From: Sulfitobacter marinus | GTDB lineage: Bacteria > Pseudomonadota > Alphaproteobacteria > Rhodobacterales > Rhodobacteraceae | Length of the DNA: 64,000 nt | Direction: 5' to 3' | NCBI RefSeq assembly: GCF_900116285.1 | Contig: NZ_FPAJ01000004.1 | Location: forward strand, 372,001-436,000 | Made by a program: the position numbers and the translations under genes | Shown: positions 34,703 through 44,375 of the stretch, one piece after another | How the letters are laid out: every line of letters begins with the position of its first letter | How positions within the stretch are numbered: the stretch's first letter is position 1 | The notes under the pieces: model-generated | The model's input: only the letters and a program-made list of their open reading frames with translations | Told to the model about the DNA's origin: nothing | The model's database searches: none

Positions 34703-35989
34703 ATGAAATACTCAACGAAACTAGCTGCTTGCGCAATGACGGCCCTGCTGGGCACCACGTCAATGGGCTTGGCCTGTACCGCACCAATCAAGGTCGGCGT
34801 TCTGCATTCGCTGTCCGGTACAATGGCAATTTCCGAGACGACATTGAAAGACACCATGCTGATGCTGGTGGATGCGCAAAACAAAAAAGGTGGTGTTCTG
34901 GGCTGTGATCTCGAAGCGGTCGTTGTTGATCCGGCATCCGATTGGCCGCTGTTTGCTGAAAAAGGCCGCGAGCTTTTGACCGTGAACGAAGTTGACGTGA
35001 TCTTTGGGGCCTGGACGTCCGTGTCGCGCAAATCTGTGTTGCCCGTGCTGGAAGAGCTGAATGGCTTGATGTTCTATCCGGTTCAGTACGAGGGCGAGGA
35101 ATCCTCCAAGAACGTGTTTTACACCGGTGCCGCACCAAACCAGCAGGCGATCCCTGCGGTTGACTATTATCTCGAGGAACTGGGCGTTGAGAAATTCGCG
35201 TTGCTGGGCACCGACTATGTGTATCCGCGCACGACAAACAACATCCTGAAATCCTACCTCATGTCCAAGGGCATCGCCGAGGAAGACATCTTTGTGAACT
35301 ACACGCCTTTTGGTCACTCTGACTGGGCGACGATTGTGGGCGATGTTGTAGCACTTGGCGAAGATGGCAAACAGGTTGGTGTGGTCTCGACCATCAACGG
35401 CGACGCAAATATCGGCTTCTACAAAGAACTGGCAGCGGCGGATGTCTCTGCCGATGACATTCCTGTCGTCGCATTCTCGGTTGGCGAGGAAGAACTGTCC
35501 GGTCTCGATACAACGAACCTTGTCGGTCACCTGGCCGCGTGGAACTATTTCATGTCCGCAGACACAGCTGCCAACGCCGAGTTCATCAAGACATGGCAAG
35601 ACTTCATTGGCAGCACGGACCGCGTGACCAACGACCCGATGGAAGCGCATTACATCGGCTTTAACATGTGGGTGAACGCGGTCGAACAGGCCGGCACCAC
35701 AGATGTCGACGCGGTGCGCACCGCGATGTACGGCCAAACTTTCCCGAACCTGACCGGTGGCATGGCTGAAATGCTGCCAAACCACCACCTGACCAAGCCG
35801 GTCCTGATCGGTGAAATCACAGCAGACGGACAGTTTGACATCATCAGCCAAACCGATCCGGTTCCGGGCGACGCATGGACAGATTTCCTGCCCGAAAGCG
35901 CTGTTCTGACCTCTGATTGGAAAGAGCTGGAATGCGGGATGTACAACACTGAAACCAAGACCTGCGTTCAGCTGACATCCAACTACTAA
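34703..35989 (+). CDS. urtA: Urea ABC transporter substrate-binding protein
   Basis: 428 residues from ATG 34703. The signal peptide KLAACAMTALLGTTSMGLA is followed by the type-I periplasmic binding fold starting CTAPIKVGVLHSLSGTMAIS, typical of UrtA. NNxGG-like NKKGGVLGCDLEAVVVDPASDW and the MFYPVQYEGEESSKNVFYTGAAPNQ region are UrtA hallmarks. It captures urea (and short amides) in the periplasm for UrtBC. It is first of five urt genes, with a strong hairpin between it and urtB that probably raises its relative expression. Confidence 0.95.
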   Translation: MKYSTKLAACAMTALLGTTSMGLACTAPIKVGVLHSLSGTMAISETTLKDTMLMLVDAQNKKGGVLGCDLEAVVVDPASDWPLFAEKGRELLTVNEVDVIFGAWTSVSRKSVLPVLEELNGLMFYPVQYEGEESSKNVFYTGAAPNQQAIPAVDYYLEELGVEKFALLGTDYVYPRTTNNILKSYLMSKGIAEEDIFVNYTPFGHSDWATIVGDVVALGEDGKQVGVVSTINGDANIGFYKELAAADVSADDIPVVAFSVGEEELSGLDTTNLVGHLAAWNYFMSADTAANAEFIKTWQDFIGSTDRVTNDPMEAHYIGFNMWVNAVEQAGTTDVDAVRTAMYGQTFPNLTGGMAEMLPNHHLTKPVLIGEITADGQFDIISQTDPVPGDAWTDFLPESAVLTSDWKELECGMYNTETKTCVQLTSNY

Positions 35990-35997
35990 AATCGATG

Positions 35998-36026
35998 ACG
36001 GGCGCGGGGTTTTCCTGCGCCCGTCT
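35998..36026 (+). terminator. Hairpin between urtA and urtB (partial terminator or mRNA stabiliser)
   Basis: GACGGGCGC (35998-36006) is inverted as GCGCCCGTC (36018-36026), with TTTTCC in the loop. Such intercistronic hairpins after a binding-protein gene usually lower downstream expression. Confidence 0.65.
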
Positions 36027-36049
36027 GACTTCTTGATCAAGGGTATCCC

Positions 36050-37984
36050 ATGCTGCGCCAATTTTTGACTATCTTTATTTGGCTCGGGTTTGCGGGAATG
36101 GCCTTTGCCCAAGACCTGCAGCCGGTGTTGCAAACACACGCTGATGAAATTGCCAAACCGTCGCGCAGCAGCGTATCTGCCGTGCTGGACGATATTGTTG
36201 CGTCGGGTGCCCCACAGGTTGGTGATTTTCTTGAACATTGGCAGGATAAAACGGTTTGGCAACGCGACGCCGATGGGGTTTTCTTTTTCGCGGTTGAAGG
36301 TGGCGATGATCTGACCTTGCGCGATATTGATACGGGTACTGAGATCACCGCGCCCAAAGCAGGCTTTTCTCAGATAAAACCAAACGGCGGGGTGCGCCGC
36401 CTGATCGGTACCGCTTTGGTGCAGTTCCAACTGACCGATCCGGACCTGTCGCGCCGCCAATCGGCAATTGAATCAATCGCCCGCAGGCCGAATGCCAGCC
36501 AGCTTGAACCACTGTTGAAATCCATTGATCCTGAAACCGATGCCACGCTGAAAGCGCGCAAAATCCAGTTGGCTAATTTTCTATCTGCCAGCTTTGCACC
36601 CGATACGGACGACAAAGTTGCAGCGATCAATTCGCTGTCCAGCGACACCTCGATCGAGGCACGGGCGGTGCTAAACCAGCTGTTGTCGGCCAAGCAGGCG
36701 GTGTCTGCCGATGCTCCAACAGGCAATGTTGCCCGCGTTCTAAAAGTGGGTAGCGACCTAAGCCAAGATGACGCCTATGCCCAGTTGGTTGCTGCAAAAT
36801 TGGCACCACCCACGGTCTCACCATCAGCCATTCGCGATGCGCTGGCGGCCAATATCGAGGGCGGTCGTGTCGGTGGCATTCCCACTGCGCAGCTTGGCAC
36901 CCAACCCATGCGCGAGGCCGCCTATGCCGTGCTTGCAGACCAAGGGATCGTGCCGCCGCTGGTAACGCTGGACGAGCAGATCAGCGCCGTCGCTGCCCAT
37001 TCGTTTTACGAAGTGTATGAGGAAAACGATCCCGCTATCACAGACGCCGCACGCGCGGCCCTTGATAGCATCGAAACCCGTGTCGGTGCCGCGCAGGCCG
37101 TTGACCTGACGCTGGATGCGCTGTCGCTTGCGTCGATCTACTTTCTGGCTGCGATCGGTTTGGCGATCACCTTTGGTGTGATGGGGGTCATCAACATGGC
37201 CCATGGCGAATTCATCATGATGGGGGCCTATACCGGCTATGTCGTGCAGCAATTCGTGCCCGATTATACCCTGTCGATCATTGTCGCGCTGCCGCTTGCC
37301 TTTGCGGTGACATTTGCCGCTGGTGTGGTGATGGAACGCTTGGTGATCCGCCATCTGTATCACCGCCCCCTTGAAACGCTGTTGGCGACATTCGGGATTT
37401 CCGTCGCCCTGCAACAACTGGCCAAAAACATCTTTGGCACCCAAGCACGCCCCCTCACGTCACCCGGCTGGCTGGATGGCGCATGGGTCGTGTCGGACGT
37501 GATCCAGATCAGCTATATCCGCATCGCTATTTTCGTGATGGCCCTGATGTTTCTGGCATTGATCCTGTTCGTTCTCAAACGCACGCGGCTGGGGCTTGAG
37601 GTCCGTGCCGTCACGCAAAACCCCGGCATGGCGGCCAGCATGGGCATCAATCCCGACCGCATCAACATGATGACCTTTGGCCTTGGGTCCGGCATTGCGG
37701 GGATCGCGGGCGTTGCCATCGGCCTATACGCCAAAGTGACATCCGAAATGGGGGCCGATTACATCGTGCAATCGTTTATGACCGTGGTCGTGGGCGGGGT
37801 TGGCAACGTCTGGGGCACGCTTGCAGGTGCATCGCTGATCGGCTTCCTGCAAAAAGGCATCGAATGGTTCAACCCGTCTAACACGCTGGCGGCGCAAACC
37901 TATATGGTGCTGTTCATCATCCTGTTCATTCAATTCCGGCCCAAGGGCATCGTCGCCCAAAAAGGCCGGGCGGCGGCGGACTGA
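36050..37984 (+). CDS. urtB: Urea ABC transporter permease with N-terminal periplasmic extension
   Basis: 644 residues. A signal-like N-terminus (LRQFLTIFIWLGFAGMAFA) precedes a ~340-residue soluble helical domain typical of long alphaproteobacterial UrtB. A LivH-type permease domain begins near residue 360 (SLASIYFLAAIGLAITFGVM, then NMAHGEFIMMGAYTGY) with about eight segments. The conserved loop GLEVRAVTQNPGMAASMGIN lies near 525. It forms the membrane channel with UrtC. The stop is 3 bp before the GNAT gene. Confidence 0.94.
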   Translation: MLRQFLTIFIWLGFAGMAFAQDLQPVLQTHADEIAKPSRSSVSAVLDDIVASGAPQVGDFLEHWQDKTVWQRDADGVFFFAVEGGDDLTLRDIDTGTEITAPKAGFSQIKPNGGVRRLIGTALVQFQLTDPDLSRRQSAIESIARRPNASQLEPLLKSIDPETDATLKARKIQLANFLSASFAPDTDDKVAAINSLSSDTSIEARAVLNQLLSAKQAVSADAPTGNVARVLKVGSDLSQDDAYAQLVAAKLAPPTVSPSAIRDALAANIEGGRVGGIPTAQLGTQPMREAAYAVLADQGIVPPLVTLDEQISAVAAHSFYEVYEENDPAITDAARAALDSIETRVGAAQAVDLTLDALSLASIYFLAAIGLAITFGVMGVINMAHGEFIMMGAYTGYVVQQFVPDYTLSIIVALPLAFAVTFAAGVVMERLVIRHLYHRPLETLLATFGISVALQQLAKNIFGTQARPLTSPGWLDGAWVVSDVIQISYIRIAIFVMALMFLALILFVLKRTRLGLEVRAVTQNPGMAASMGINPDRINMMTFGLGSGIAGIAGVAIGLYAKVTSEMGADYIVQSFMTVVVGGVGNVWGTLAGASLIGFLQKGIEWFNPSNTLAAQTYMVLFIILFIQFRPKGIVAQKGRAAAD

Positions 37985-37987
37985 CCC

Positions 37988-38467
37988 ATGATCACCATCT
38001 CAAAGGCTGATCACGCCGCGCAGGACATACAGGATCTCGCTATCGCCCACGCCAGTTTCTGCGACGGGACATCCCCGTCCGAAAGCTGCCACCGCCTGCC
38101 GATCGAATGCCTGCGCACGCCAGACCTGATCGTTTGGGCGGCGTATGAGGGCGACGTTTTGCTGGGCATAGGCGCGCTAAAAACTCTCTCCGACGGTGGA
38201 GGTGAGATCAAATCCATGCACACCACAGAGCAAGCCAGAGGCCGCGGCGTCGCCAAAGCCATGCTGCTACATCTTATCAAAGAGGCCGAGAGCGCAAATA
38301 TGACGGTGCTTTCGTTGGAAACCGGGACGCACCCGGCCTTCGCACCCGCGCGCGCCCTATATACCCGTTTCGAATTTAACGAATGCCCGCCGTTTGGCGA
38401 TTATGTTGTCGATCCGCACAGCGTCTTCATGACCCGCAAGCTATCTGTATTGGAGATCGCAGAATGA
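37988..38467 (+). CDS. GNAT-family N-acetyltransferase embedded in the urt operon
   Basis: 159 residues. The acetyl-CoA-binding motif is EIKSMHTTEQARGRGVAKAM (R/Q-x-x-G-x-G/A as RGRGVA), with HLIKEAESANMTVLSLETGT and YTRFEFNECPPFGDYV at the C-terminus, similar to YsnE/PhnO-like small-molecule acetyltransferases. It is inserted between urtB and urtC: 3 bp after urtB, and its stop overlaps the urtC start (ATGA). Co-expression with urea uptake is certain from the layout. The acceptor substrate is unknown; I would not assume a link to urea. Confidence 0.85.
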   Translation: MITISKADHAAQDIQDLAIAHASFCDGTSPSESCHRLPIECLRTPDLIVWAAYEGDVLLGIGALKTLSDGGGEIKSMHTTEQARGRGVAKAMLLHLIKEAESANMTVLSLETGTHPAFAPARALYTRFEFNECPPFGDYVVDPHSVFMTRKLSVLEIAE

Positions 38468-39630
38468 ACCGCTCATTCATCGCACAAAACCCGTCTGTTC
38501 TTTGGTTCATCGCCCTGTTGGGGCTGTTTACCCTAGCCGTCACCGTCGGGTCCGAAGCATTTGGCACCGGGTTGATCTCGACCTCGATGGTCAAGACTTT
38601 GGGCAAGACGCTTTGCCTGTGCCTGATCGCCATCGCGATGGATGTGGTCTGGGGCTATTGCGGTATCCTGTCGCTGGGCCATTTCGCGTTCTTTGGCATT
38701 GGTGGCTATGCCATCGGCATGTGGCTGATGTATGCCCGTACCGAAGGCATCGTATTAAGCAGCTTGTCGGGTCAGGCAATCCCGTCGACGGCCCAAGAGA
38801 TTTCGGATGCCATCGGCAACCAGATATTCGGCGTGGTGGGCAGCTCTGATTTTCCATGGCTCTGGGCCTTTGCCGACAATCTGTTCCTCCAGCTTTTGAT
38901 GGTTGTCCTTGTGCCCGGCCTGTTGGCGTTGGTGTTCGGCTGGCTTGCGTTTCGCAGCCGTGTGACGGGCGTTTACCTGTCTATCCTGACCCAAGCGATG
39001 ACCCTCGCGCTGTCGCTATGGTTGTTCCAGAATGATAGCGGCTTACGCGGCAACAACGGCCTGTCCGGCTTGCAAAATATACCGGGCTTCGAAACGGCTT
39101 CCCAAGCGGATATCAGCCTCGCTTTCTTCCTAGGCTCGGCTCTTGCCTTGGCGCTTGGCTATCTTTTGTTTGCTTGGATTGTCTCGGGCAAGATGGGCAG
39201 CGTCATCCAAGGCATTCGCGACAACGAGGCGCGCGTGCGTTTCTTGGGCTACCGGGTTGAGGGCTACAAACTGTTCATCTTTACGCTGACGGCTGTGATA
39301 TCAGGCATCGCGGGGGCGCTGTATTATCCGCAGGCGGGCATCATCAATCCGGCCGAGCTTGCCCCCATCGCATCGATTTATCTGGCGGTCTGGGTCGCCA
39401 TTGGCGGGCGCGGACGGCTATACGGCGCGGTCATTGGCGCGGCGTTCGTATCGCTGCTGTCCAGCTGGTTCACGGGGGGCGGTGCGCCTGCCATTGATCT
39501 GGGGTTCTATACGATCCTGTGGACCGATTGGTGGTTGGTTTTGCTGGGCGTGTCATTTGTTTGCGTCACGCTGTTTTTCCCCAAGGGCATCGGGGGTCTG
39601 TTCGACTATCTGGTAAGGAAACCGTCATGA
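38464..39630 (+). CDS. urtC: Urea ABC transporter permease
   Basis: 388 residues from ATG 38464. A LivM-type permease with about ten membrane segments; the UrtC region CLIAIAMDVVWGYCGILSLG and GHFAFFGIGGYAIGMWLMYA lies near residues 55-90. The cytoplasmic coupling loop is IRDNEARVRFLGYRVEGYKL. It pairs with UrtB. An upstream open extension overlaps the GNAT gene in another frame and is not part of it. The 3' end overlaps urtD by four bases. Confidence 0.94.
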   Translation: MNRSFIAQNPSVLWFIALLGLFTLAVTVGSEAFGTGLISTSMVKTLGKTLCLCLIAIAMDVVWGYCGILSLGHFAFFGIGGYAIGMWLMYARTEGIVLSSLSGQAIPSTAQEISDAIGNQIFGVVGSSDFPWLWAFADNLFLQLLMVVLVPGLLALVFGWLAFRSRVTGVYLSILTQAMTLALSLWLFQNDSGLRGNNGLSGLQNIPGFETASQADISLAFFLGSALALALGYLLFAWIVSGKMGSVIQGIRDNEARVRFLGYRVEGYKLFIFTLTAVISGIAGALYYPQAGIINPAELAPIASIYLAVWVAIGGRGRLYGAVIGAAFVSLLSSWFTGGGAPAIDLGFYTILWTDWWLVLLGVSFVCVTLFFPKGIGGLFDYLVRKPS

Positions 39631-40379
39631 ACAACACCTTGCTAGAAGTGTCGGGCGTGTCGGTGTCCTTTGACGGGTTCAAGGCGATCAACAGCCTGTC
39701 GATCCAGATTGCAGAGCCGGAATTGCGCGCCATTATCGGGCCGAATGGTGCGGGAAAAACCACCTTTATGGACATCATCACCGGCAAGACCAAACCTGAT
39801 GAAGGTACGGTGATCTGGGGAGAACGCAATATTTCGCTGTTAGGGATGTCCGAGGCTGACATCGCCAATGCAGGTATCGGGCGCAAGTTTCAAAAGCCTA
39901 CAGTGTTCGAGGCGCAAACCGTGCGGCAGAACCTTGCCATGGCTTTGAAAAATCCACGTAGTCCGCTGGCCGTTTTGCTGCATCGCAAGACGTCGCGAAA
40001 TGCCGCGCGGATCGAAGCGATTGCCGAAGAAATTGGCCTGTCCGACAGCTTGCCCCGCATCGCGGGCGAACTTAGCCACGGTCAAAAACAATGGTTGGAG
40101 ATCGGTATGTTGTTGGCCCAAGAACCGCGGCTTTTGCTGGTCGATGAACCTGCCGCTGGCATGACGGTCGAGGAACGCGAGAAAACCACGGACATTCTGA
40201 AACGTGCGGCGCAGACCCGTGCCGTTGTTGTGGTCGAACATGACATGGAATTCGTACGCCGCCTGAACTGCAAGGTAACGGTGTTGCACGAGGGGTCGGT
40301 GCTGGCCGAGGGCAGCTTGGATCACGTGACATCTAACCCGACTGTGATCGAAGTTTATTTGGGGCGTGGTCATGCTTGA
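39627..40379 (+). CDS. urtD: Urea ABC transporter ATP-binding protein
   Basis: 250 residues from ATG 39627. Walker A GPNGAGKTTFMD, Q-loop region GIGRKFQKPTVFEAQTVRQN, signature LSHGQKQWLEIGMLLAQEP and Walker B LLLVDEPAAGMTVEE are all present; LSHGQ is normal for UrtD. It energises urea import with UrtE. Its stop overlaps the urtE start region by eight bases. Confidence 0.95.
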   Translation: MNNTLLEVSGVSVSFDGFKAINSLSIQIAEPELRAIIGPNGAGKTTFMDIITGKTKPDEGTVIWGERNISLLGMSEADIANAGIGRKFQKPTVFEAQTVRQNLAMALKNPRSPLAVLLHRKTSRNAARIEAIAEEIGLSDSLPRIAGELSHGQKQWLEIGMLLAQEPRLLLVDEPAAGMTVEEREKTTDILKRAAQTRAVVVVEHDMEFVRRLNCKVTVLHEGSVLAEGSLDHVTSNPTVIEVYLGRGHA

Positions 40380-41067
40380 AGTCGAAAACCTTGACCTGCA
40401 CTACGGCCAAAGCCGCATCCTGTACGAGGTGTCATTCACCGCGCCGCAGGGCCAGATCACTACGATGGTGGGCAACAACGGCGTGGGAAAGACCAGTACC
40501 CTCAAGGCGATTGCAGGGCGGCATGCCGCGTCCGGTGGGACGATCAAAATCGATGGCAAGCCCGTGCTTTTGAATACTGCGTTTCAGGCGGCCCAAGCGG
40601 GCATAGCCTATGTGCCACAGGGGCGCGAAGTGTTCCCGATGATGACCGTGCACGAAAACCTTGAGACCGGATTTGCCTGCCTGCCCAAGGCCGAACATTT
40701 CATTCCAGACGAGGTGTTTGATCTGTTTCCGGTCCTGCGCGACATGCAATCGCGGCGCGGCGGCGATTTGTCGGGCGGCCAGCAACAACAGTTGGCAATT
40801 GCCCGTGCGCTGATCACCAAGCCCCGCGTGCTTTTGCTGGATGAACCGACCGAAGGCATTCAGCCCAACGTGATCGAACAGATCGGCGACGCCTTGCGAT
40901 TGCTGCGCAGCAAGGGCGAGATGGCGATCCTGCTGGTCGAACAAAACGCGGATTTCGCCTATGCGCTGGGGGATAGCTTTATCGTGGTCGAAGGAGGGCG
41001 GACCAGCCCACGTAAACTCAAGGCCGATTACACAAAGGCTGATTTGATCGCAGACCTCTCGCTGTGA
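40372..41067 (+). CDS. urtE: Urea ABC transporter ATP-binding protein
   Basis: 231 residues from ATG 40372; GTG 40366 would add two residues. Walker A GNNGVGKTSTLKAI, PQGREVFPMMTVHENL, signature LSGGQQQQLAIARALITKP and Walker B VLLLDEPTEGIQPN are all intact. It ends the urt operon, and no urease genes follow. The convergent operon stops 10 bp beyond, with no terminator visible between them. Confidence 0.95.
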   Translation: MLEVENLDLHYGQSRILYEVSFTAPQGQITTMVGNNGVGKTSTLKAIAGRHAASGGTIKIDGKPVLLNTAFQAAQAGIAYVPQGREVFPMMTVHENLETGFACLPKAEHFIPDEVFDLFPVLRDMQSRRGGDLSGGQQQQLAIARALITKPRVLLLDEPTEGIQPNVIEQIGDALRLLRSKGEMAILLVEQNADFAYALGDSFIVVEGGRTSPRKLKADYTKADLIADLSL

Positions 41068-41077
41068 AAATCACCAA

Positions 41078-41722
41078 CTAGTCATCATCAGCGCCGGCCC
41101 CTTTGGCCGATGTTGCCGATGACGGCACCGTCATTTTCAACGCCAATTCGTCCAGACGAGATAAGTGGTGGCGAGATATGGTCGCGCTTTGCAAAGCTGC
41201 TTGTGTGGGAGGCGTGGGATCGAGAGGGGCAGGGGTCACAGACACCTCTGCAATCCTTGTTTCCATCAATCCGATGCCCTGAATTCGAAGGTTATCACCC
41301 GACAGATGCAGCCACGGCGCACCGTCCAAGGTGATCTCTAGGGCTGTACCCAGCACCGCCGATGCCCGTGCCGCGAACGGCACTATCATCAAGGGCCCGC
41401 TTACCTGCCCGACGCATACGCCATCAGATCCCGGCCCCTCTGGCAATGTTGCAAAATCCGAAAACGCCACGCCAACGTGCAACGCGCAGGCGGGGGTAAC
41501 TGTATCCCATCGGCGCACCTTGGGCGTAAACTGCCGCCCACCTGATGTTTCAAGCTGATACAAAACGGTGTCTGCCCAATCAAAATCACGTGCAGCTAAC
41601 CAGGTCGCGGCATGAGCGCAGTCTTCGGCCATGCCCCAACCCAGCCCCGCACCGCGCGCGGCCCGCAGACACAAGGCGTTGATCTCGGGCATCGTCAACT
41701 GCGTTTGATCCGCCTTGGTCAA
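41078..41722 (-). CDS. DUF3726-like protein, last gene of a four-gene catabolic-looking operon
   Basis: 214 residues. The N-terminus (TMPEINALCLRAARGAGLGW, then GMAEDCAHAATWLAARDFDW) is the DUF3726 pattern. The family has no proven function that I know. There are no membrane segments or signal. Its start overlaps the stop of the upstream 559-residue gene by four bases, so the two are probably translated together and may form a complex. Last of the leftward operon with an M19-type protein and an Ldh-family dehydrogenase. Confidence 0.7.
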   Translation of the reverse strand: MTKADQTQLTMPEINALCLRAARGAGLGWGMAEDCAHAATWLAARDFDWADTVLYQLETSGGRQFTPKVRRWDTVTPACALHVGVAFSDFATLPEGPGSDGVCVGQVSGPLMIVPFAARASAVLGTALEITLDGAPWLHLSGDNLRIQGIGLMETRIAEVSVTPAPLDPTPPTQAALQSATISRHHLSRLDELALKMTVPSSATSAKGAGADDD

Positions 41723-43398
41723 AGGTCAGGCCCCACATGCAGATCATCGGGGTAGGGCGCGTTTTGAAACAGGCTGATACGCACCCAACGGTCGGATCTG
41801 GGGTCAAAGCGTGACGCGCCGAAACAGGCCAGCTTGCAACGCAGCATATCGATGGGCAGCATGTTCGCATCAATCAGGTTGTCGCGGATTTCGGCGAAGG
41901 GGCGCGCGGCTGTCAACTGCACCCGGCGCACTATGGACCGGTGTTCGGGATGCGCCAACAGCAGCTCGGCGATAGGGGCCGTAGCGGGGAAACTCTCTAG
42001 CGTTTCGTGCAGCGCTGCCGCTTGCCGCCCGATATCAAGCGGTAGCTCGCGGTCGTTGCCCGGTTCATCGAACCGCTCACCCAACCGGGGTTCAAGCTTG
42101 TCTTCGGACACGTACCAAAACCGCCCAGATGCCTTGTGGTCAGTATAATCGACCTCAAGCGCCCAATCATAGTTTCTCGCCAACATCGTTTTCAACGCGC
42201 CAATCTGTTGGCTTCCGTCAATCGCAAATGCTGCCGCTTCATCCTCGCTCAGACAATCTTCGAGCCCGTCGATCAGATGGCCATGCGGCTCAAGCATAAG
42301 CGACAAAAGCGCTTCCTGCGCCTCCGTTTCCAGATGCGTTTGGCCCCAATGCCACAGCGCGTCCCACGGATACTCTGCCCGCCGATCCCAGCCGGTTTCG
42401 GCGTAGGCCGCGATCTGGTCAAGCCCCGAACGCAAGGTCGTCAGTCGGTCTTGTTGAAGCGGGTGCGCACTTGTCCAGACAGCCGCGTTTTCTTGCGCGG
42501 CCATCAGCGCCAGACCAAAGCGTTCAACCGTGTCGGACATCGCCGCTTGTTGCGCCCGCACGCGGGCAAGGGCCTCTTCGCGCACCATCATCCAATTGTT
42601 TAGCAATATCGGGTGGCGCACAAGAAACGGTGCCATGCCAAGGCCGGTTGAATTCCCCACCCCAAGGATGCGCCGCAGGCCGTCAGCAAGCGGAACAGCC
42701 ATCGCCCCGCCGCGATCCCGCGCCATGTGGTTGACCAAATCAACGGTAAAGGCGCGGATCAGCCAGACCGTTAGCATTTCCGCTTGGAATGGCGCGGCAG
42801 TTTCGGCTCGCTCACTCAGGCTGCGATGGGTAGCTGCTCCGAATTTCCCCGAACCGTAAACCGCTGTGGTTCGCATCAGATAGCCCGTCGCGGCCAAATC
42901 ATCTGAATCAGGCTGGCGACCCTCGGACAGACATTGGACGACGTGATCGAACAACCGCACCGACCGGTTTGCCCGGCTTAGGGTCAGCTCTTTTTGCGTC
43001 ACGCGCCCGGCCTCTTGCAGCGGTACATTTGCCGCCAGCCGGCCTAGGTCAGCCGCATCGGGTGTCCCGTCATGCAAGGCAAAGGTCGCATCCCATGCGG
43101 TGGCAATCACCCGGTCCGAGCGTAGATCGGCAGGCAGATCATGGGCAAAGGCAACCAGACTATAGGTGCGCTCGGAGCCGATGGCGCGGTAAACCGCACG
43201 GCCCACACCATTCGCGTCAATATCAAATAGGGGTCGATCAAAGCGCCAGTTTTCGCGTTGCATCCGGCGCAGCAGGATACGCAGAAATGACAGCCGCGTC
43301 GGATGGGCAAGACCGAGGCGCGCCAACTGCATGACCTGCACCGGATCACGGCGGAACATCGCCGCCGTCCGGGCAGGGGACAGCGGCGCGCGGGTCAT
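41719..43398 (-). CDS. Conserved protein of unknown function, 559 aa
   Basis: A soluble, mostly helical protein with no signal peptide or known catalytic motif. Notable segments are PARTAAMFRRDPVQVMQLAR at the start, VYRAIGSERTYSLVAFAHDL, RTTAVYGSGKFGAATHRSLS near 205 and VGNSTGLGMAPFLVRHPILL near 280. It overlaps the dipeptidase-like gene (ATGA) and the DUF3726 gene. I do not recognise the family. Constant pairing with DUF3726 and M19 genes would support an enzyme complex. Confidence 0.6.
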   Translation of the reverse strand: MTRAPLSPARTAAMFRRDPVQVMQLARLGLAHPTRLSFLRILLRRMQRENWRFDRPLFDIDANGVGRAVYRAIGSERTYSLVAFAHDLPADLRSDRVIATAWDATFALHDGTPDAADLGRLAANVPLQEAGRVTQKELTLSRANRSVRLFDHVVQCLSEGRQPDSDDLAATGYLMRTTAVYGSGKFGAATHRSLSERAETAAPFQAEMLTVWLIRAFTVDLVNHMARDRGGAMAVPLADGLRRILGVGNSTGLGMAPFLVRHPILLNNWMMVREEALARVRAQQAAMSDTVERFGLALMAAQENAAVWTSAHPLQQDRLTTLRSGLDQIAAYAETGWDRRAEYPWDALWHWGQTHLETEAQEALLSLMLEPHGHLIDGLEDCLSEDEAAAFAIDGSQQIGALKTMLARNYDWALEVDYTDHKASGRFWYVSEDKLEPRLGERFDEPGNDRELPLDIGRQAAALHETLESFPATAPIAELLLAHPEHRSIVRRVQLTAARPFAEIRDNLIDANMLPIDMLRCKLACFGASRFDPRSDRWVRISLFQNAPYPDDLHVGPDL

Positions 43399-44375
43399 AC
43401 AGCCCTGCCAAAACTATCGCGGAAAAACCTTGCCCAGTTGCCGCCCATCAGCGCGGCGGTGTCATCCTTGGAAAAACCGATATCGCGCAGGCCAGTGGTC
43501 AGGTTGGCCATATCGGCGTTGCCATTGAACCAGTCCGGCATGGGCGGAAACCCCGGCGCATCCGCGCTGCCCTCGCCATAGTCGATACGTTTGGTCCAGC
43601 GCCCCGTGCGCATCCATTCAACGATGCTGTCGGGTTGATCCTGACATAGATCAGACCCGATCCCCAAACTCTCGACGCCATAGCGATCTGCGGCGCGTGC
43701 GATCATTTCGCAAAATTCATTCAGCGTGCAGGCACCACCATTTTTCAGGTGATGCGGGTAGATCGAAAAGCCCAACATGCCCCCTGTGCCCGTCAAGGCC
43801 CGCAAGACGGTATCGGACTTGTTGCGCAACGCCGCGTGCCACGCGGCTGGGTTGGCGTGGGTGATGGCAATAGGGCGGGTGGAATGGTCAATCGCCTCGA
43901 GCGTAGATCGCTCGCCAGAATGGCTCATGTCGACGACCAGCCCGACGCGGTTCATTTCCGCAACGACTTCACGGCCCATGCGGGTCAGCCCTGTATCGTC
44001 ATCCTCATAACAACCGGTCGCCAGCAGGGATTGGTTGTTATAGGTCAGTTGCATAAAGCGCAGGCCAAGACGGTGCAGCACCTCGACCAGTCCAATGTCG
44101 TCTTCGATGCAGGACGGGTTTTGCGACCCAAAGAATATCGCGGTACGCCCGGTTCCACGCGCCAAAGTGATATCGTCGGCAGTAAATCCCTGAAAGATCA
44201 GATCGGGATGGCGTTCAAAATGCCGGTTCCACGCTTCGATATTCAGCACCGTTTCGCGAAAATTCTCGTGATAGGTGATCGTGGCATGCACAGCATCAAC
44301 ACCGCCCGCGCGCATTTCGCGGAATATCTTTTCCGACCAGTTCGCATATTGCAGCCCGTCAATGACCGGGCTCAT
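43395..44375 (-). CDS. M19 (renal dipeptidase-like) amidohydrolase lacking the usual N-terminal HxD
   Basis: 326 residues. The M19 core is clear: LGLRFMQLTYNNQSLLATGC, VAEMNRVGLVVDMSHSGERS with a zinc-ligand His, RPIAITHANPAAW with the second His, and the C-terminal GGNWARFFRDSF. The usual first metal ligands (HxD) are absent: the start reads VIDGLQYANWSEK. It may bind one metal or act on a different substrate. It overlaps its neighbours on both sides by four bases (ATGA). The partner Ldh-family reductase suggests a pathway for a cyclic or modified amino acid; that is inference. Confidence 0.78.
   Translation of the reverse strand: MSPVIDGLQYANWSEKIFREMRAGGVDAVHATITYHENFRETVLNIEAWNRHFERHPDLIFQGFTADDITLARGTGRTAIFFGSQNPSCIEDDIGLVEVLHRLGLRFMQLTYNNQSLLATGCYEDDDTGLTRMGREVVAEMNRVGLVVDMSHSGERSTLEAIDHSTRPIAITHANPAAWHAALRNKSDTVLRALTGTGGMLGFSIYPHHLKNGGACTLNEFCEMIARAADRYGVESLGIGSDLCQDQPDSIVEWMRTGRWTKRIDYGEGSADAPGFPPMPDWFNGNADMANLTTGLRDIGFSKDDTAALMGGNWARFFRDSFGRAV

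Noticed and set aside
34760-36460. 566-aa minus-strand frame opposite urtA/urtB
   Set aside because: It is an antisense shadow of two clear transporter genes with a typical Arg/His/Gln-rich false translation.
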